NCBI GenBank assembly: GCA_002352545.1
Contig: DEIO01000017.1
Span: forward strand, 1 to 64,000
Source: Patescibacteria group bacterium UBA2772
GTDB taxonomy: Bacteria; Patescibacteriota; Minisyncoccia; Moranbacterales; DUUL01
Length of the DNA stretch: 64,000 nt
Direction of reading: 5' to 3'
Positions 7,606 to 16,701 of this stretch are shown here, in pieces; position 1 is the stretch's first letter; each line of letters starts with the position of its first letter. The translations under genes were made by a program, and so were the position numbers. Under the pieces are notes generated by a model. The model saw only the letters and a program-made list of their open reading frames with translations, was not told where the DNA came from and did no database searches.

Positions 7606-9066
7606 TTAGAAAAGTCCCTTTAACAGGGACTCTGTTGAGGCTTTTGATGTGGTGAAGAAAATATAGGATTTGTTTTTGTATAACAAGGAACCCCACTCGA
7701 TTGATTGAGTTATATTGCCTGATTTGAAATTGAAATATCGTGAAACATGTACCAAATCTCTTTTTTCTTGTGTTGCTTGGCTAAAAACTATTTTTTCATT
7801 AACAAGAGATACTGATTCTTCAATCATTAGTGACTTCAATGTTCCAGGAAAGGTTGTTTCAATCTCAGTCATTCTCTCGATTACATCACCAGGACGGCTA
7901 TCTTTTTTAAGTTCTAATAATAGAGATAGTTTTATGACTTTCTTTTTTACTATAGCTGGTTCTGTCAATGTAGCTGTCTTTGCTTTTTGGTTTTTATCTA
8001 TTGTTCCTAGGATTTCCTCGATGTCAACTTCTTCTTCCGTTGCAAATATTACAACTGGTTTATCTAAAAAGCTATTAATTGCAAAGTCTTGCGAGTTAAA
8101 AATCTTCAAAACTTCTTCACCAGTGATATATTCAGCTTCATTTTGTAGTGGTCTTATAAAAACACCGTTTGAAAATTTATTTGGATCAAGTTCTTTTTCT
8201 TTTTTAATGAATTTTTTTAAATCAGTTAATAAGAGTTCTTTGGATGTTTGGAGTATAACAGCTGCATCGGCAAAATTATCAGTTGTATATGCTGGTTCTG
8301 TTGGTTCTTCTTTGATTACCATTGGAGGAGTTTTAATAGGAGAATCTACCTTGGTGTTTCTATAGTAATTATATCCAATTGCTGTCAAAGTCAGTATGAA
8401 AATTATAACGGCAAAGATCAGCAAGGGTTTATTTACTTTCTTTTCTTCTTCTTGTTTAGCTTTCTTTTGCTTAGCTATTTTTTCTTTGCTTACAATAGTA
8501 ATACCTTTTTTTGGAACGCCAAAAGGTGATTTGTTTAAATTGTTTTTTGCTAGTTCGTGAGGAGTTTGTTTGATAGGTAGGACAATTTTCTTATTCTCTT
8601 TTTTTATTTCAGGGAATACAGAAATTTCTTTTTTGAGCAGTTTTCTTGTACTTTTTTTGTCTGAAATCTTTTCTTTTTTCTTGCTCATCTTCTTATTTTT
8701 TGGCTTTAGGTCACTTACTTTTACGAGTTTCTCCATTTTATCTTCTTCTGTATGCGGTGCACTTTTTGAAAAGTTTTCTTTTTTTGTTTTTTCCGAATCA
8801 TCTTCCTCTGTTGGAAAGACAGGATTTTCTTTTTTTTGGTTAGATTCTGCGATAGGAGTTTCCTCTTCCTTTTTTGTATTGTCTTTTTCGTCAGTTTCCT
8901 TTTCTGTCTTTTGTTCTGTTAAAAAAGGGCTTTTTTTTAAGGGTTTCTTTTCTTTTTTTTCTTCTTTTTCTGTGTGTTCTAAGTCATTTTGCATTGTTTC
9001 AATGGCAAGAACAGAAGACTTCTTTTGTTTGTCATCAGAGTCCTTCTTTTTTGTAAACCAAGACAT
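7606..9066 (-). CDS. Single-pass membrane protein with long charged cytoplasmic tail
   Basis: 486 aa. Residues 1 to about 215 are a low-complexity Lys/Glu/Ser/Thr-rich tail, presumably disordered and cytoplasmic. One membrane segment follows (KPLLIFAVIIFILTLTAIGYNYY, near 218-240; internal run shortened here to the core LIFAVIIFILTLTAIG). The rest, about 245 residues, is an extracytoplasmic domain that looks folded (alternating strands; FIRPLQNEAEYITGEEV, DKPVVIFATEEEVD). No catalytic motif is recognisable. This layout recurs in Parcubacteria envelope proteins of unknown role. No clear SD before the ATG at 9066. Confidence 0.75.
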   Translation of the reverse strand: MSWFTKKKDSDDKQKKSSVLAIETMQNDLEHTEKEEKKEKKPLKKSPFLTEQKTEKETDEKDNTKKEEETPIAESNQKKENPVFPTEEDDSEKTKKENFSKSAPHTEEDKMEKLVKVSDLKPKNKKMSKKKEKISDKKSTRKLLKKEISVFPEIKKENKKIVLPIKQTPHELAKNNLNKSPFGVPKKGITIVSKEKIAKQKKAKQEEEKKVNKPLLIFAVIIFILTLTAIGYNYYRNTKVDSPIKTPPMVIKEEPTEPAYTTDNFADAAVILQTSKELLLTDLKKFIKKEKELDPNKFSNGVFIRPLQNEAEYITGEEVLKIFNSQDFAINSFLDKPVVIFATEEEVDIEEILGTIDKNQKAKTATLTEPAIVKKKVIKLSLLLELKKDSRPGDVIERMTEIETTFPGTLKSLMIEESVSLVNEKIVFSQATQEKRDLVHVSRYFNFKSGNITQSIEWGSLLYKNKSYIFFTTSKASTESLLKGLF

Positions 9067-9163
9067 AGTTGAAACTGGATAATATTTATTTGTTTTTGAA
9101 AATAGATTTCAACTCATTATACCAGTAATATTTTTTTAAGTAAAATTTATACTTTAAAAGTTT

Positions 9164-9204
9164 AATAATAAAACACCCCTATTTTCTAGGAGTGTTTTAT
9201 TATT
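9164..9204 (-). terminator. Terminator after pnp
   Basis: A perfect long inverted repeat: AATAATAAAACAC-CCCTA and TAGG-GTGTTTTATTATT around an ATTTTC loop, giving T-rich 3' ends both ways. It terminates pnp and blocks read-through toward 9066. Confidence 0.85.
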
Positions 9205-9230
9205 AAAAGGTTTTTGAAACGGATCGTATT

Positions 9231-11348
9231 TTAAACGTCTTGCTTTTTAGTTAGGTCTGCTTTCATTGTCAAGTTAAGTCTTCCTAACGAATCAATTTCT
9301 AAAACTCTAACTGATACTTCTTGTCCTTCTTTCACGATGTCACCAACTTTTTCAATTCTTTGATTTGCTAATTGTGAAATGTGGACCAATCCTTCTTTTC
9401 CTGGTAAAATTTCTACAAATGCTCCAAAGTCCATGATTTTCGTTATCTTACCTTTGTAGATTTCGCCCGCTTTTGGTTCGTGAGTTAGATTTTTGATCCA
9501 TTCTTGTGCTTTCTTTCCACCCTCTGCTTCTTCAGCTGTGATAAAGACAGAGCCATCATCTTCTATGTCAATTTGAACGCCAGTTTCATCAATGATCTGA
9601 TTTATAACTTTTCCTCCTGGTCCAATAACGGTACGAATTTTATCTGGATTAATTTTCATGATAATAATTCTTGGAGCGTATTCTGACATTTCTTCTCGGG
9701 GGGCACTAATTGTAGTTAGCATAACATCCATGATTTGCATTCTGCTTTCGTATGCTCTATTTAAAACTTCCTGAACTATTTGAGGTGTAATACCATCAAT
9801 TTTTACATCAAGTTGCATTGCAGTGATCCCGTCTTTTGTTCCAGCAACCTTAAAATCCATATCTCCCCAGTGATCTTCAGGTCCTTGAATGTCTGAAAGA
9901 ATTTTATAGTTATCGTTCTCGTCAACAACAATTCCCATCGCAATCCCACTTACAGGATTTTTCAAAGGTACACCAGCATCCATAAGAGCAAGAGTAGAAC
10001 CGCAAGTAGAAGCCATTGAGGAAGACCCATTTGATGAGAGAACCTCACTTACTAGTAGCATTGTGTAAGGAAATCCATCTTTAGATGGTAAAACCGGTAT
10101 CAGAGCTTTTTCTGCAAGAGCACCGTGACCAATTTCTCTTCTACCCGGTCCACGCATTGGACGAACTTCTCCCACACTGAAAGGAGGGAAATTGTAATGG
10201 TGAATGTAGCGTCTTTTTTCATCAACTTCCATTGTATCAATGATTTGTTCGTCTCCAGGAGATCCAAGAGTCGCAACTGTTAGTGCTTGAGTTTCACCAC
10301 GGTTGAAGAGTCCGCTTCCGTGAGTTCTTGGTAATACTTTGACTTGTGCTGATATATTTCTAATTTCATTAATTTTTCTTCCGTCTGGACGTTCTCCATC
10401 ATTTATAATTCTATCGTGAAGTATATCATTTAAAAAATTATCAAATAATAAAAGAGCCTCACCTTTTCTTTGAGAAAATTCTTCTTCTGAATATTCATTT
10501 TCCAAAAATTCTACCAGAGTAGTCTTTACAGCTTCCATTTTTTCATCTCTTTGAGCTCTATCTTTTGTGTAAAAAGCTTCGTCAAGTCTCTTTTCTTTGA
10601 AAAAAGCGTTTATTTTTGTTGTGAATTCTTTGGATGGGGTTGTGAGTTTAACTAGCGCTTTTCCCTTGCCAAGCTCATCAATAATTTTTTGTTGAAATTG
10701 ACAGATTGCATTTACTTGTTCAAACCCCATTGAAATTGCTTGGTGCATATCTTTATTTGACATTTCATTGGCACCAGCCTCAATCATGTTGATTTTTCCA
10801 TCTGTTCCAGCAACTAAAACATCTGCATCGAATTTCTCAAGTTCATTATTACTAGGATTTAAGAAAAAAGCTCCTTCTTTTTGACCAACTCTAACTGCAG
10901 AAACTGGTCCATTCCAAGGAATATCTGAAATTCCAAGTGCTAAAGAAGCTGCAATTGTTGCAACAATTGCAGGATCATTTTCTTTATCAATAGAAAGAAT
11001 TGTTGTTATGACCTGTATCTCATTTCTCATTCTTTTGTCAAAGAGTGGTCTGATGGTTCTATCGATAATTCTTCCACTTAAAACAGCTTTGTCTGATGGA
11101 CGTCCTTCTCTTTTGATAAAACGAGAACCTTTTATTTTTCCAGCTGCGTAGAATCGTTCTTCATAATCAACAAAGAGTGGAAACCAATCCATTCCTTCTC
11201 TTCTGTCTTTGCTCATGGTTGCTGTTGCAAGTACGACTGTGTCACCGTATTGAACTTTTACAGAGCCATTTGCTTGTTGTGCAAGCACACCAAACTCAGC
11301 AGAAAGTGTTTTTCCGCTTATTTCCATGGAGAAGGTCTTTTGTTCCAT
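9231..11348 (-). CDS. pnp: Polyribonucleotide nucleotidyltransferase (PNPase)
   Basis: About 705 aa from the ATG at 11348; the frame is open 21 codons further upstream, but family N-termini begin with the sequence seen here ([15 protein letters not shown]), so the internal start is chosen. Two RNase PH-like halves: the first carries [22 protein letters not shown], the second [19 protein letters not shown] and [14 protein letters not shown] domain near 570-625 ([17 protein letters not shown] with GPGGK) and a C-terminal S1 domain ([31 protein letters not shown]). It degrades RNA 3'-to-5' by phosphorolysis. rpsO, its usual neighbour, is absent. Together with RNase J at 16702 it supplies RNA turnover. 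Confidence 0.97.
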   Translation of the reverse strand: MEQKTFSMEISGKTLSAEFGVLAQQANGSVKVQYGDTVVLATATMSKDRREGMDWFPLFVDYEERFYAAGKIKGSRFIKREGRPSDKAVLSGRIIDRTIRPLFDKRMRNEIQVITTILSIDKENDPAIVATIAASLALGISDIPWNGPVSAVRVGQKEGAFFLNPSNNELEKFDADVLVAGTDGKINMIEAGANEMSNKDMHQAISMGFEQVNAICQFQQKIIDELGKGKALVKLTTPSKEFTTKINAFFKEKRLDEAFYTKDRAQRDEKMEAVKTTLVEFLENEYSEEEFSQRKGEALLLFDNFLNDILHDRIINDGERPDGRKINEIRNISAQVKVLPRTHGSGLFNRGETQALTVATLGSPGDEQIIDTMEVDEKRRYIHHYNFPPFSVGEVRPMRGPGRREIGHGALAEKALIPVLPSKDGFPYTMLLVSEVLSSNGSSSMASTCGSTLALMDAGVPLKNPVSGIAMGIVVDENDNYKILSDIQGPEDHWGDMDFKVAGTKDGITAMQLDVKIDGITPQIVQEVLNRAYESRMQIMDVMLTTISAPREEMSEYAPRIIIMKINPDKIRTVIGPGGKVINQIIDETGVQIDIEDDGSVFITAEEAEGGKKAQEWIKNLTHEPKAGEIYKGKITKIMDFGAFVEILPGKEGLVHISQLANQRIEKVGDIVKEGQEVSVRVLEIDSLGRLNLTMKADLTKKQDV

Positions 11349-11629
11349 AGTTTTTTTGTTCCGTGTTTTCCAAAACGCTAGTAAAATACTAGGGGAAGAA
11401 GTAAAAACCAAAATGTAAAAGGTAAAAGGTATATTAATGCTACCTTTTTTCTTCTACTCTTTTAATCTCTACTTTGTTTCTACTTTGAAAAACAGAGAAA
11501 ATTAAAATGTTAATAATGGTTGAGAAATTTTAAAGAAAAGTACCTAAAATAAATCAATCAACCTATGTCCAAGGTTAGCATTATGGAGCGAAAAGTCAAT
11601 TAATAATTAATAATTTTTAATTAAAAATG

Positions 11630-11657
11630 GACTCGTGCTAATAGCGCGAATCCCCTT
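11630..11657 (-). terminator. Terminator-like hairpin of the decayed unit upstream of pnp
   Basis: Read leftwards, GGATTCGCGCT and AGCACGAGTCC pair at 10 of 11 positions (with one G-U) around ATT, followed by ATTTTTAATT. It can end the leftward unit that starts near 12614. A weak promoter (TTGACT, 16 bases, TAACCT) just beyond it could serve pnp. Confidence 0.5.
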
Positions 11658-11681
11658 TATTTTTTCTTTATTAGGATAAAA

Positions 11682-12521
11682 TTAGAATTTTATTACCTTA
11701 CCTATATGATATGATGTAGAAAGCAATTTCCTTGTTTCCAGAAATTTCGGAACAAAACTTTGTGCGACTCTTAAATAGAACACTTGAAATCGGCATCTTT
11801 TTAAAGAAATACTGTACTTTTTGTTAAAATACACGATAATTTCTTCAAGTAAGGTGCTTTTTTCAATTTCTCCTCCAGCCTGCCTTGTCAATGAGATTTC
11901 TTGCCTTGTATCTAATTTTGGGCAAATATTTTTGAGGCAGAACTGTATAAGAAAGCAAGTTTCCTTCAATTATTAATCCTGATTCAGGAAAAATGATAGT
12001 TACTAATAGAAAAGCTTTTGTAAATCGTCAATTTGTTAACTCTTCGAGTTCCTGAATTAGTTCATAGAGCGTAATGATTGGGTTTTTTGGCAAAACCAAA
12101 ACATGGTGGAACACAGCTCGCTGGATGAAAGTAAACTTTTTTCGTTTTTTCTTTGATCTAATCCATTGAAATTAGGAGGAGTTTTTCTTTTTAACATCAA
12201 TTTCCCCGCTGCTTTTCCTGCTCTGGTTGCACTATCTTTAATTTCTGATTTTTCATTCTAGTTTTAGTAGATAATTGTTTCTTTTGCCCTCCATCCTAAG
12301 GAAACCTTGTGAATATTGAAAGCATTCACTTTATCGCCTTGAGAAGGAATTCTATTTCCCTCAATTTTGCTAAAGGAATAAGTTATAGTTCTCTTTATTC
12401 CTATTTATGAATTTAAAACACTGAGTGGTTTAAGTATCACAAAACGGCCTTTCCCCCCACTGATTATATCAGTTAATGTCTTGACTTTGGGAAGTTGTCC
12501 TCCTGCATGGTCTCTTCTCAT
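11682..12521 (-). pseudogene. Broken gene(s); first part resembles a cold-shock domain
   Basis: A strong promoter (12621-12649), an AAAGG ribosome-binding site and an ATG at 12521 lead into a frame interrupted by stops. The readable peptide pieces (KGRFVI, then YSFSKIEGNRIPSQGDKVNAF and GWRAKETI after an in-frame TAA) match the spacing of a cold-shock/OB domain: the KGFGFI-like strand, the DVFVHFSAI-like strand and the GDKV-like turn. Further left, two other frames encode protein-like sequence joined by a frameshift near 11882 (LLSYTVLPQKYLPKI, then GEIEKSTLLEEIIVYF and RCRFQVFYLRVAQSF). The second part is unrecognised. It may be one fused gene or two. A structured RNA is the alternative. Confidence 0.5.
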
Positions 12522-12620
12522 TGGTAACCTTTGTTACAAGATTTGTTGTTTCTATATATAAATTGTAAAAAACTGTGAATAAAACTTAATACTAGGCTTG
12601 GAAGACCAGTACAGTCAAGC

Positions 12621-12649
12621 AGTATATACTAAAAAACAGTTTTTGTCAA
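12621..12649 (-). promoter_or_regulatory. Consensus sigma70 promoter driving the decayed unit
   Basis: Read leftwards: perfect -35 TTGACA (12649-12644), 17-base spacer, -10 TATACT (12626-12621). Start expected near 12614, about 90 bases before the broken start codon. Confidence 0.8.
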
Positions 12650-12744
12650 GTTATGAAGTATCCCCTTATTGAAAGTTTGATGCATAAACTTTTTCTAAAA
12701 CAGCTTTTTAGTATCATAAAAAGGCTGAGATAAGATGAAAGACC

Positions 12745-12901
12745 TCTTTACTTTTTTATTTTTATATGCTAGATTGTCTTAAGTCATTAGAGTTTTCTAA
12801 TGATAAATACACATATCTAGTCGCTGACTTACCTGCTCTAGTAAATTTTAGAGAAAAGTTAGATTTAAAGCTAGGTAGAGGATAATTTATAAGGTAAAAA
12901 A
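12745..12901 (+). promoter_or_regulatory. rpsB promoter and leader
   Basis: A plausible promoter (TTTACT, 17 bases, TAGATT; about 12748-12776) is followed by a leader of roughly 120 bases containing the small perfect hairpin ATTAGA-gttt-TCTAAT (12787-12802) and a second region with CTAG/TAG complementarity (12820-12885). Ribosomal protein S2 leaders are autoregulatory in other bacteria; that this one is, is inference. Weak AAGG ribosome-binding site before 12902. Confidence 0.45.
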
Positions 12902-13735
12902 ATGACCGAAGAAGAAGAAAAGAAAGTAGAAAAAAAAGTAGAAGAGACAAAAGAGGAGACAAAAAAGACGGCACCAAAGGCTGGTGTTTCTTTTGATGTT
13001 ACAGAAAGTTCAATTGAAAAGTACGAACTATCTTTAGAAGGTATGTTGAAAGCAGGTGTTCACTTTGGACACAAAAAATCAAGATGGAACCCAAAGATGG
13101 GGCAGTTTATTTTCGGAGTACGAAATGGTATTCATATCATTGATCTTGAGAAATCTCTTGTTTTATTTGAAAAAGCACTAGATAGAATTGAAAAAACTGT
13201 TACTAAAAGTGGCAAAGTAATGATTGTTGGGACAAAGAAACAAGCTAAGGACTTAATTAAAGCTGTTTCTGATAAACTTGAATTTCCATACGTAAATGAA
13301 AGATGGTTAGGAGGAACATTTACAAATTTTGGTATTATTAAAAAACGAGTTAAGTTTTTTGTAGAAAATACAGATGCTTTAGAACAAGGTAAATTGAAAG
13401 ATTTAACTAAATTAGAAAGGCACAAACTACAGAAAAGACTTGATAAGATTGAAGAAAAAATGGGTGGTCTTGTAAGAATGACTAAACTACCAGATTTAGT
13501 TATTGTTCTTGATTCTAAAAAAGAAGAATTGGCGATAAAAGAGGCTCATGCAATGGGAATCCCAGTTGTTGGTCTTGTTGATACAAATAGTGATCATACG
13601 GTTGTTGAATATCCAATTCCTGCTAATGATGATGCACTTTCTTCATTAAAATATATATTAGGAGTTTTCTTAAAGAAAATGATGGAAGCAAAAAACAGTG
13701 TTGTTGTGGCTAAAGAGGTTAGCAACAAAAAATAG
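12902..13735 (+). CDS. rpsB: 30S ribosomal protein S2
   Basis: 277 aa. The first 40-45 residues are an extra Glu/Lys-rich extension (TEEEEKKVEKKVEETKEETK). The S2 core follows: MLKAGVHFGHKKSRWNPKM, FIFGVRNGIHIIDLEKS, NERWLGGTFTNFGII, and the C-terminal GIPVVGLVDTNSDHTVVEYPIPANDD. S2 joins late to the small subunit and is needed to bind S1. It heads an operon with tsf 26 bases downstream, the standard rpsB-tsf order. The charged N-terminal extension is unlike most bacterial S2 proteins but sits in the same frame with no internal alternative start before residue 48. Confidence 0.97.
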   Translation: MTEEEEKKVEKKVEETKEETKKTAPKAGVSFDVTESSIEKYELSLEGMLKAGVHFGHKKSRWNPKMGQFIFGVRNGIHIIDLEKSLVLFEKALDRIEKTVTKSGKVMIVGTKKQAKDLIKAVSDKLEFPYVNERWLGGTFTNFGIIKKRVKFFVENTDALEQGKLKDLTKLERHKLQKRLDKIEEKMGGLVRMTKLPDLVIVLDSKKEELAIKEAHAMGIPVVGLVDTNSDHTVVEYPIPANDDALSSLKYILGVFLKKMMEAKNSVVVAKEVSNKK

Positions 13736-13761
13736 TACTATTTTAAATTAAACTATATAAA

Positions 13762-14340
13762 ATGCTAGAGTTAATTAAAAAAATAAGAAATCAAACAGGA
13801 GCTGGAGTTATTGATATCAAAAAAGCTTTAGATGAAGCAAAAGGTGACGAGACAAAGGCGATTGAACTTTTGAGAAAAAGAGGTTTGGAAAAAGCTGATA
13901 AAAAAGGAGGAAGAGACGCAAATGAAGGGATAATCGCGTCGTATGTTCATTCAAATAATAGGGTTGCTGTTTTAGTTAAATTGCTTTGTGAAACAGATTT
14001 TGTTGCTAGGAATGAAGAATTTATTGCTTTAGGTGAGGATATTGCTATGCATATTGCAGCAATGAGTCCAAAATCAATTTCTTCAGAAGAAGTGCCAGAG
14101 GACTTAGTGGAACGAAGCAAGAAAGATTGGGCAGAAGAACTCTTAAAAGAGAATAAGCCAGCTGAGATTGTTGAAAAAATTATGCTTGGAAAAGAGCAAA
14201 AGCTTAGAAATGAAAATGCGTTACTTTCACAGTCTTTTGTAAAAAATCCAGACAAGACTGTTGGAGAGCTTATAAAAGAAAAAGCAGGCAAAATGGGTGA
14301 GAATATCCAAGTTGGAGAATTTACCAGAATAGAGCTATAA
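13762..14340 (+). CDS. tsf: Elongation factor Ts (short form)
   Basis: 192 aa; E. coli EF-Ts is 283, so this is the short type with a single core subdomain. The N-terminal UBA-like module (ELIKKIRNQTGAGVIDIKKALDEAKGD) and the TDFVARN motif that touches EF-Tu (near residue 76) are intact, and the C-terminal module (KPAEIVEKIMLGK, SQSFVKNPDKTVGELIKE) is present. It releases GDP from EF-Tu. Second gene of the rpsB operon; 43 bases before the PSP1-domain gene. Confidence 0.97.
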   Translation: MLELIKKIRNQTGAGVIDIKKALDEAKGDETKAIELLRKRGLEKADKKGGRDANEGIIASYVHSNNRVAVLVKLLCETDFVARNEEFIALGEDIAMHIAAMSPKSISSEEVPEDLVERSKKDWAEELLKENKPAEIVEKIMLGKEQKLRNENALLSQSFVKNPDKTVGELIKEKAGKMGENIQVGEFTRIEL

Positions 14341-14383
14341 TTTAAAAGTAGGTAGGAATTTACCATAACCCCTTATAAACAGT

Positions 14384-15163
14384 ATGATTATTCGATTTTT
14401 TGATTGGGATCAGCCAAGAAATGTAACATCTAACACCACAGGAATTAAAAGAGACGACAAGGTGGTAGTTGAGCATGAGTGGGGGTCTTTTGTGGTAGAT
14501 GTCATAATTGTTGATAAGAGTGTTGAGGGGGATGATATAGCAGGAAAAGTTGAGAGAAAGGCTACTCCACAAGATTTGGAAATTACATTGAATTATAAAA
14601 CAAGGGAAGAGGATATGTTGGCTGAGGCTAAAAAAGAAACAAGAGTTCTTGATGTTCCTATGAAGATTATTGATGTAAAGATAAGTCTTGATGGTAGTTG
14701 CGCTGTGGTTGCTTTTGTTGCTGATGGCAGAGTTGATTTTAGACAATTAGTTAAGAACCTATCTTCTAGGTACGGTAAATCCATAAGACTTCAGCAAATC
14801 GGATCAAGAGATGAAGCTAGGCGTTGTGGAGGCTATGGTATTTGTGGAAGAGAACTTTGTTGTAGAAAAATGTCAGGTAATTTAAATAGTATTTCTACGG
14901 AAATGGCACGTTGTCAGTTTATTTCACATAGAGGCTCAGAGAGAATCTCTGGCTTATGTGGTAGATTGATGTGCTGTCTTTCCTATGAAGCAAAGCAATA
15001 TCAGGAAATGATGAAAGAGCTTCCACAAAGAGGTGATATAGTCGATATTTCTGGTGAAAAGGGAAGAGTGATTGAACAGTTAACTTTAAGCAGGAAGTTG
15101 AAAGTTGAACTAGAAGATAAATCAATAGCTTTTGTTAGTGTCGATGAGATAAAAAAGAAATAA
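14384..15163 (+). CDS. ricT: PSP1-domain protein, RicT/YaaT-like
   Basis: 259 aa. The PSP1 C-terminal domain is recognised from RRCGGYGICGRELCCRKM and GLCGRLMCCLSYEAKQY, whose cysteine pairs are the Fe-S ligands in Bacillus RicT. The segment RVDFRQLVKNLSSRYGKSIRLQQIG is highly typical. In Bacillus, RicT works with RicA and RicF in a complex that stimulates RNase Y; no ricA or ricF is seen here, so the role in this organism is open, though its place after rpsB-tsf suggests an RNA or translation link. The symbol refers to the family. Confidence 0.85.
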   Translation: MIIRFFDWDQPRNVTSNTTGIKRDDKVVVEHEWGSFVVDVIIVDKSVEGDDIAGKVERKATPQDLEITLNYKTREEDMLAEAKKETRVLDVPMKIIDVKISLDGSCAVVAFVADGRVDFRQLVKNLSSRYGKSIRLQQIGSRDEARRCGGYGICGRELCCRKMSGNLNSISTEMARCQFISHRGSERISGLCGRLMCCLSYEAKQYQEMMKELPQRGDIVDISGEKGRVIEQLTLSRKLKVELEDKSIAFVSVDEIKKK

Positions 15164-15183
15164 TTTTCTATAAAGTGGTAGAA

Positions 15184-16269
15184 ATGGATATACTCAATAT
15201 TGTATTGATAGTGCTTATTTTCGTCAGTTTAATAGTGATCATCGCTATTTTTGGTAAGAATTTGAAAAAATTTAAACAGGCTGGAAAAAGTGCGAAACTA
15301 AGAAAAGAAATAGGAGCGGGAGATGTTCAGAAAAAAGGTTTTTCTTTTGGTTTTGTTGCGTCTAAAATTTCAGAGTTTTTTGTGTGGATAGCGGAGACTA
15401 TTATCAAGGGAGCCAGAAAGGTTTTGCATAGAGCTCATTCGGGGATTATTGAAATGAAGACAAAAAAGAATGGCAAAAGTTTTAATATAAAAGACACAGA
15501 CGAAGAGTTGAAGGAAAATATAGAAGAAGAATCACCTAAAAATACCTTAGTAAAAAATAAAAGTAAGAGATTTTTCAAACCAACTAATTTCAAAGAAGAT
15601 AACAATAAGAAAAAGGAAAAAGATAACAAACAAGATGATATTGTTAAGGAAGTTAACTTAAAAGAAGAATTTACGAAACAAGATACTACTAAAGAAGGAG
15701 CATTGTCTGATTTTTTCCAAAAAAGAAAAAAAGGAGAGAATCAAGACAGTTTAATTGTCGAGGATAAAACAAAAGACAATATGTCCGAAAATGTTTCTGA
15801 GAACAAAAATTTTATTAAAGAAACTAAAGAAGTTAAAGGAAAAACTAGTTTTTTTAGTAAAATTAATCCATTTAAAAAGGAAGAAAGATTATCTGAAAAA
15901 AAGACCTTAATGGAAGAATCGTTTAATGATTTTTCTGATGGAGTTAAGAAAGTAGACGAAGGTAGGACTCAAGATGAGCAAGATCTCATTAATGGAGTTG
16001 TTCGTTCAAGAAAGATTTCTAAAAAAGAAGTGAACGATGATGATGCACTTGGCGTTGATAGAAAGATTTTGGAAAAAAAGATTCTTCAGAAGATAGCAAC
16101 GAATCCAAGGGACATGGAAAGTTACAGGCAATTAGGGGAATTATATATTAAGATGGAAAATTTTGATGATGCACAAAGTGCATATAAGTTTATTCTGGAA
16201 GTCTCTGCTCGTGATATTGATGCGACTAGGAAATTGGAAAAAATAAAATTATTAAAAAGGTTGAAATAG
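15184..16269 (+). CDS. Membrane-anchored TPR protein
   Basis: 361 aa from the ATG at 15184 (a GTG three codons earlier is also possible). One N-terminal membrane anchor (ILNIVLIVLIFVSLIVIIAI, about 3-22), a short amphipathic basic region, then about 200 residues of charged low-complexity linker rich in Lys, Glu and Asp, and a C-terminal TPR-like pair (NPRDMESYRQLGELYIKMEN, then FDDAQSAYKFILEVSARDID). TPR domains mediate protein contacts; the partner is unknown. It ends the rpsB operon and is followed by the tRNA cluster. Confidence 0.75.
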   Translation: MDILNIVLIVLIFVSLIVIIAIFGKNLKKFKQAGKSAKLRKEIGAGDVQKKGFSFGFVASKISEFFVWIAETIIKGARKVLHRAHSGIIEMKTKKNGKSFNIKDTDEELKENIEEESPKNTLVKNKSKRFFKPTNFKEDNNKKKEKDNKQDDIVKEVNLKEEFTKQDTTKEGALSDFFQKRKKGENQDSLIVEDKTKDNMSENVSENKNFIKETKEVKGKTSFFSKINPFKKEERLSEKKTLMEESFNDFSDGVKKVDEGRTQDEQDLINGVVRSRKISKKEVNDDDALGVDRKILEKKILQKIATNPRDMESYRQLGELYIKMENFDDAQSAYKFILEVSARDIDATRKLEKIKLLKRLK

Positions 16270-16334
16270 TCTATAAAGACAGGATAAATGCTTATCGATG
16301 GGCATTGACTTTTTGTTTTATTTGAAATATAATT

Positions 16335-16407
16335 GCCGATGTAACTCAGTTGGTAGAGTAACTCCATGGTAAGGAGTAAGTCCGCGGTTCAAATCCGCGT
16401 ATCGGCT
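16335..16407 (+). tRNA. tRNA-Thr (GGT)
   Basis: Acceptor stem GCCGATG pairs with TATCGGC; anticodon loop ATGGTAA gives GGT. D-arm and T-arm (GCGGTTCAAATCCGC) are normal. The 3' CCA is not encoded. A promoter-like pair (TTGACT at 16305-16310, 17-base spacer, TATAAT at 16328-16333) lies so close that its normal start site would fall inside the tRNA. Confidence 0.95.
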
Positions 16408-16437
16408 CAGAAAAAAGATGTTTACAAAATTAATGAT

Positions 16438-16520
16438 GGGTCGGTGGCAGAGTGGTCAAATGCACCTGACTGTAAATCAGGCGGCGAAAGCCTACGGGAG
16501 TTCAAATCTCTCCCGGCCCA
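16438..16520 (+). tRNA. tRNA-Tyr (GTA)
   Basis: 83 bases with the long variable arm expected of bacterial tRNA-Tyr (GGCGGCGAAAGCC region). Acceptor GGGTCGG pairs with CCGGCCC; anticodon loop ACTGTAAAT centre is GTA. CCA not encoded. Confidence 0.95.
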
Positions 16521-16539
16521 CATAAAATAGAATATAACT

Positions 16540-16615
<76 letters not shown>

Positions 16616-16616
16616 A

Positions 16617-16642
16617 AAAAACACCCTCAAGGGGTGTTTTAT
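16617..16642 (+). terminator. Terminator of the tRNA cluster
   Basis: AAAACACCC and GGGTGTTTT around a short TCAAG loop, with T-run; immediately after the third tRNA. Confidence 0.85.
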
Positions 16643-16701
16643 CTTATGCAAATACTCGTTCTATTTTGTAGAATAGTTTTTATTTAGAAGTGTATCGTAG
16701 A

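Noticed and set aside
7715..9082. Long rightward frames opposite the charged membrane protein gene
   Set aside because: Ser/Phe-rich mirror of the Lys/Glu-rich coding strand; no start signals.
11682..11969. An intact 95-aa gene upstream of pnp
   Set aside because: Protein-like sequence continues upstream in another frame across a frameshift, so this is a fragment of a broken gene.
12762..12977. Leftward 71-codon frame over the rpsB start
   Set aside because: Hydrophobic Leu/Ser/Phe-rich shadow of the Glu/Lys-rich S2 N-terminus.
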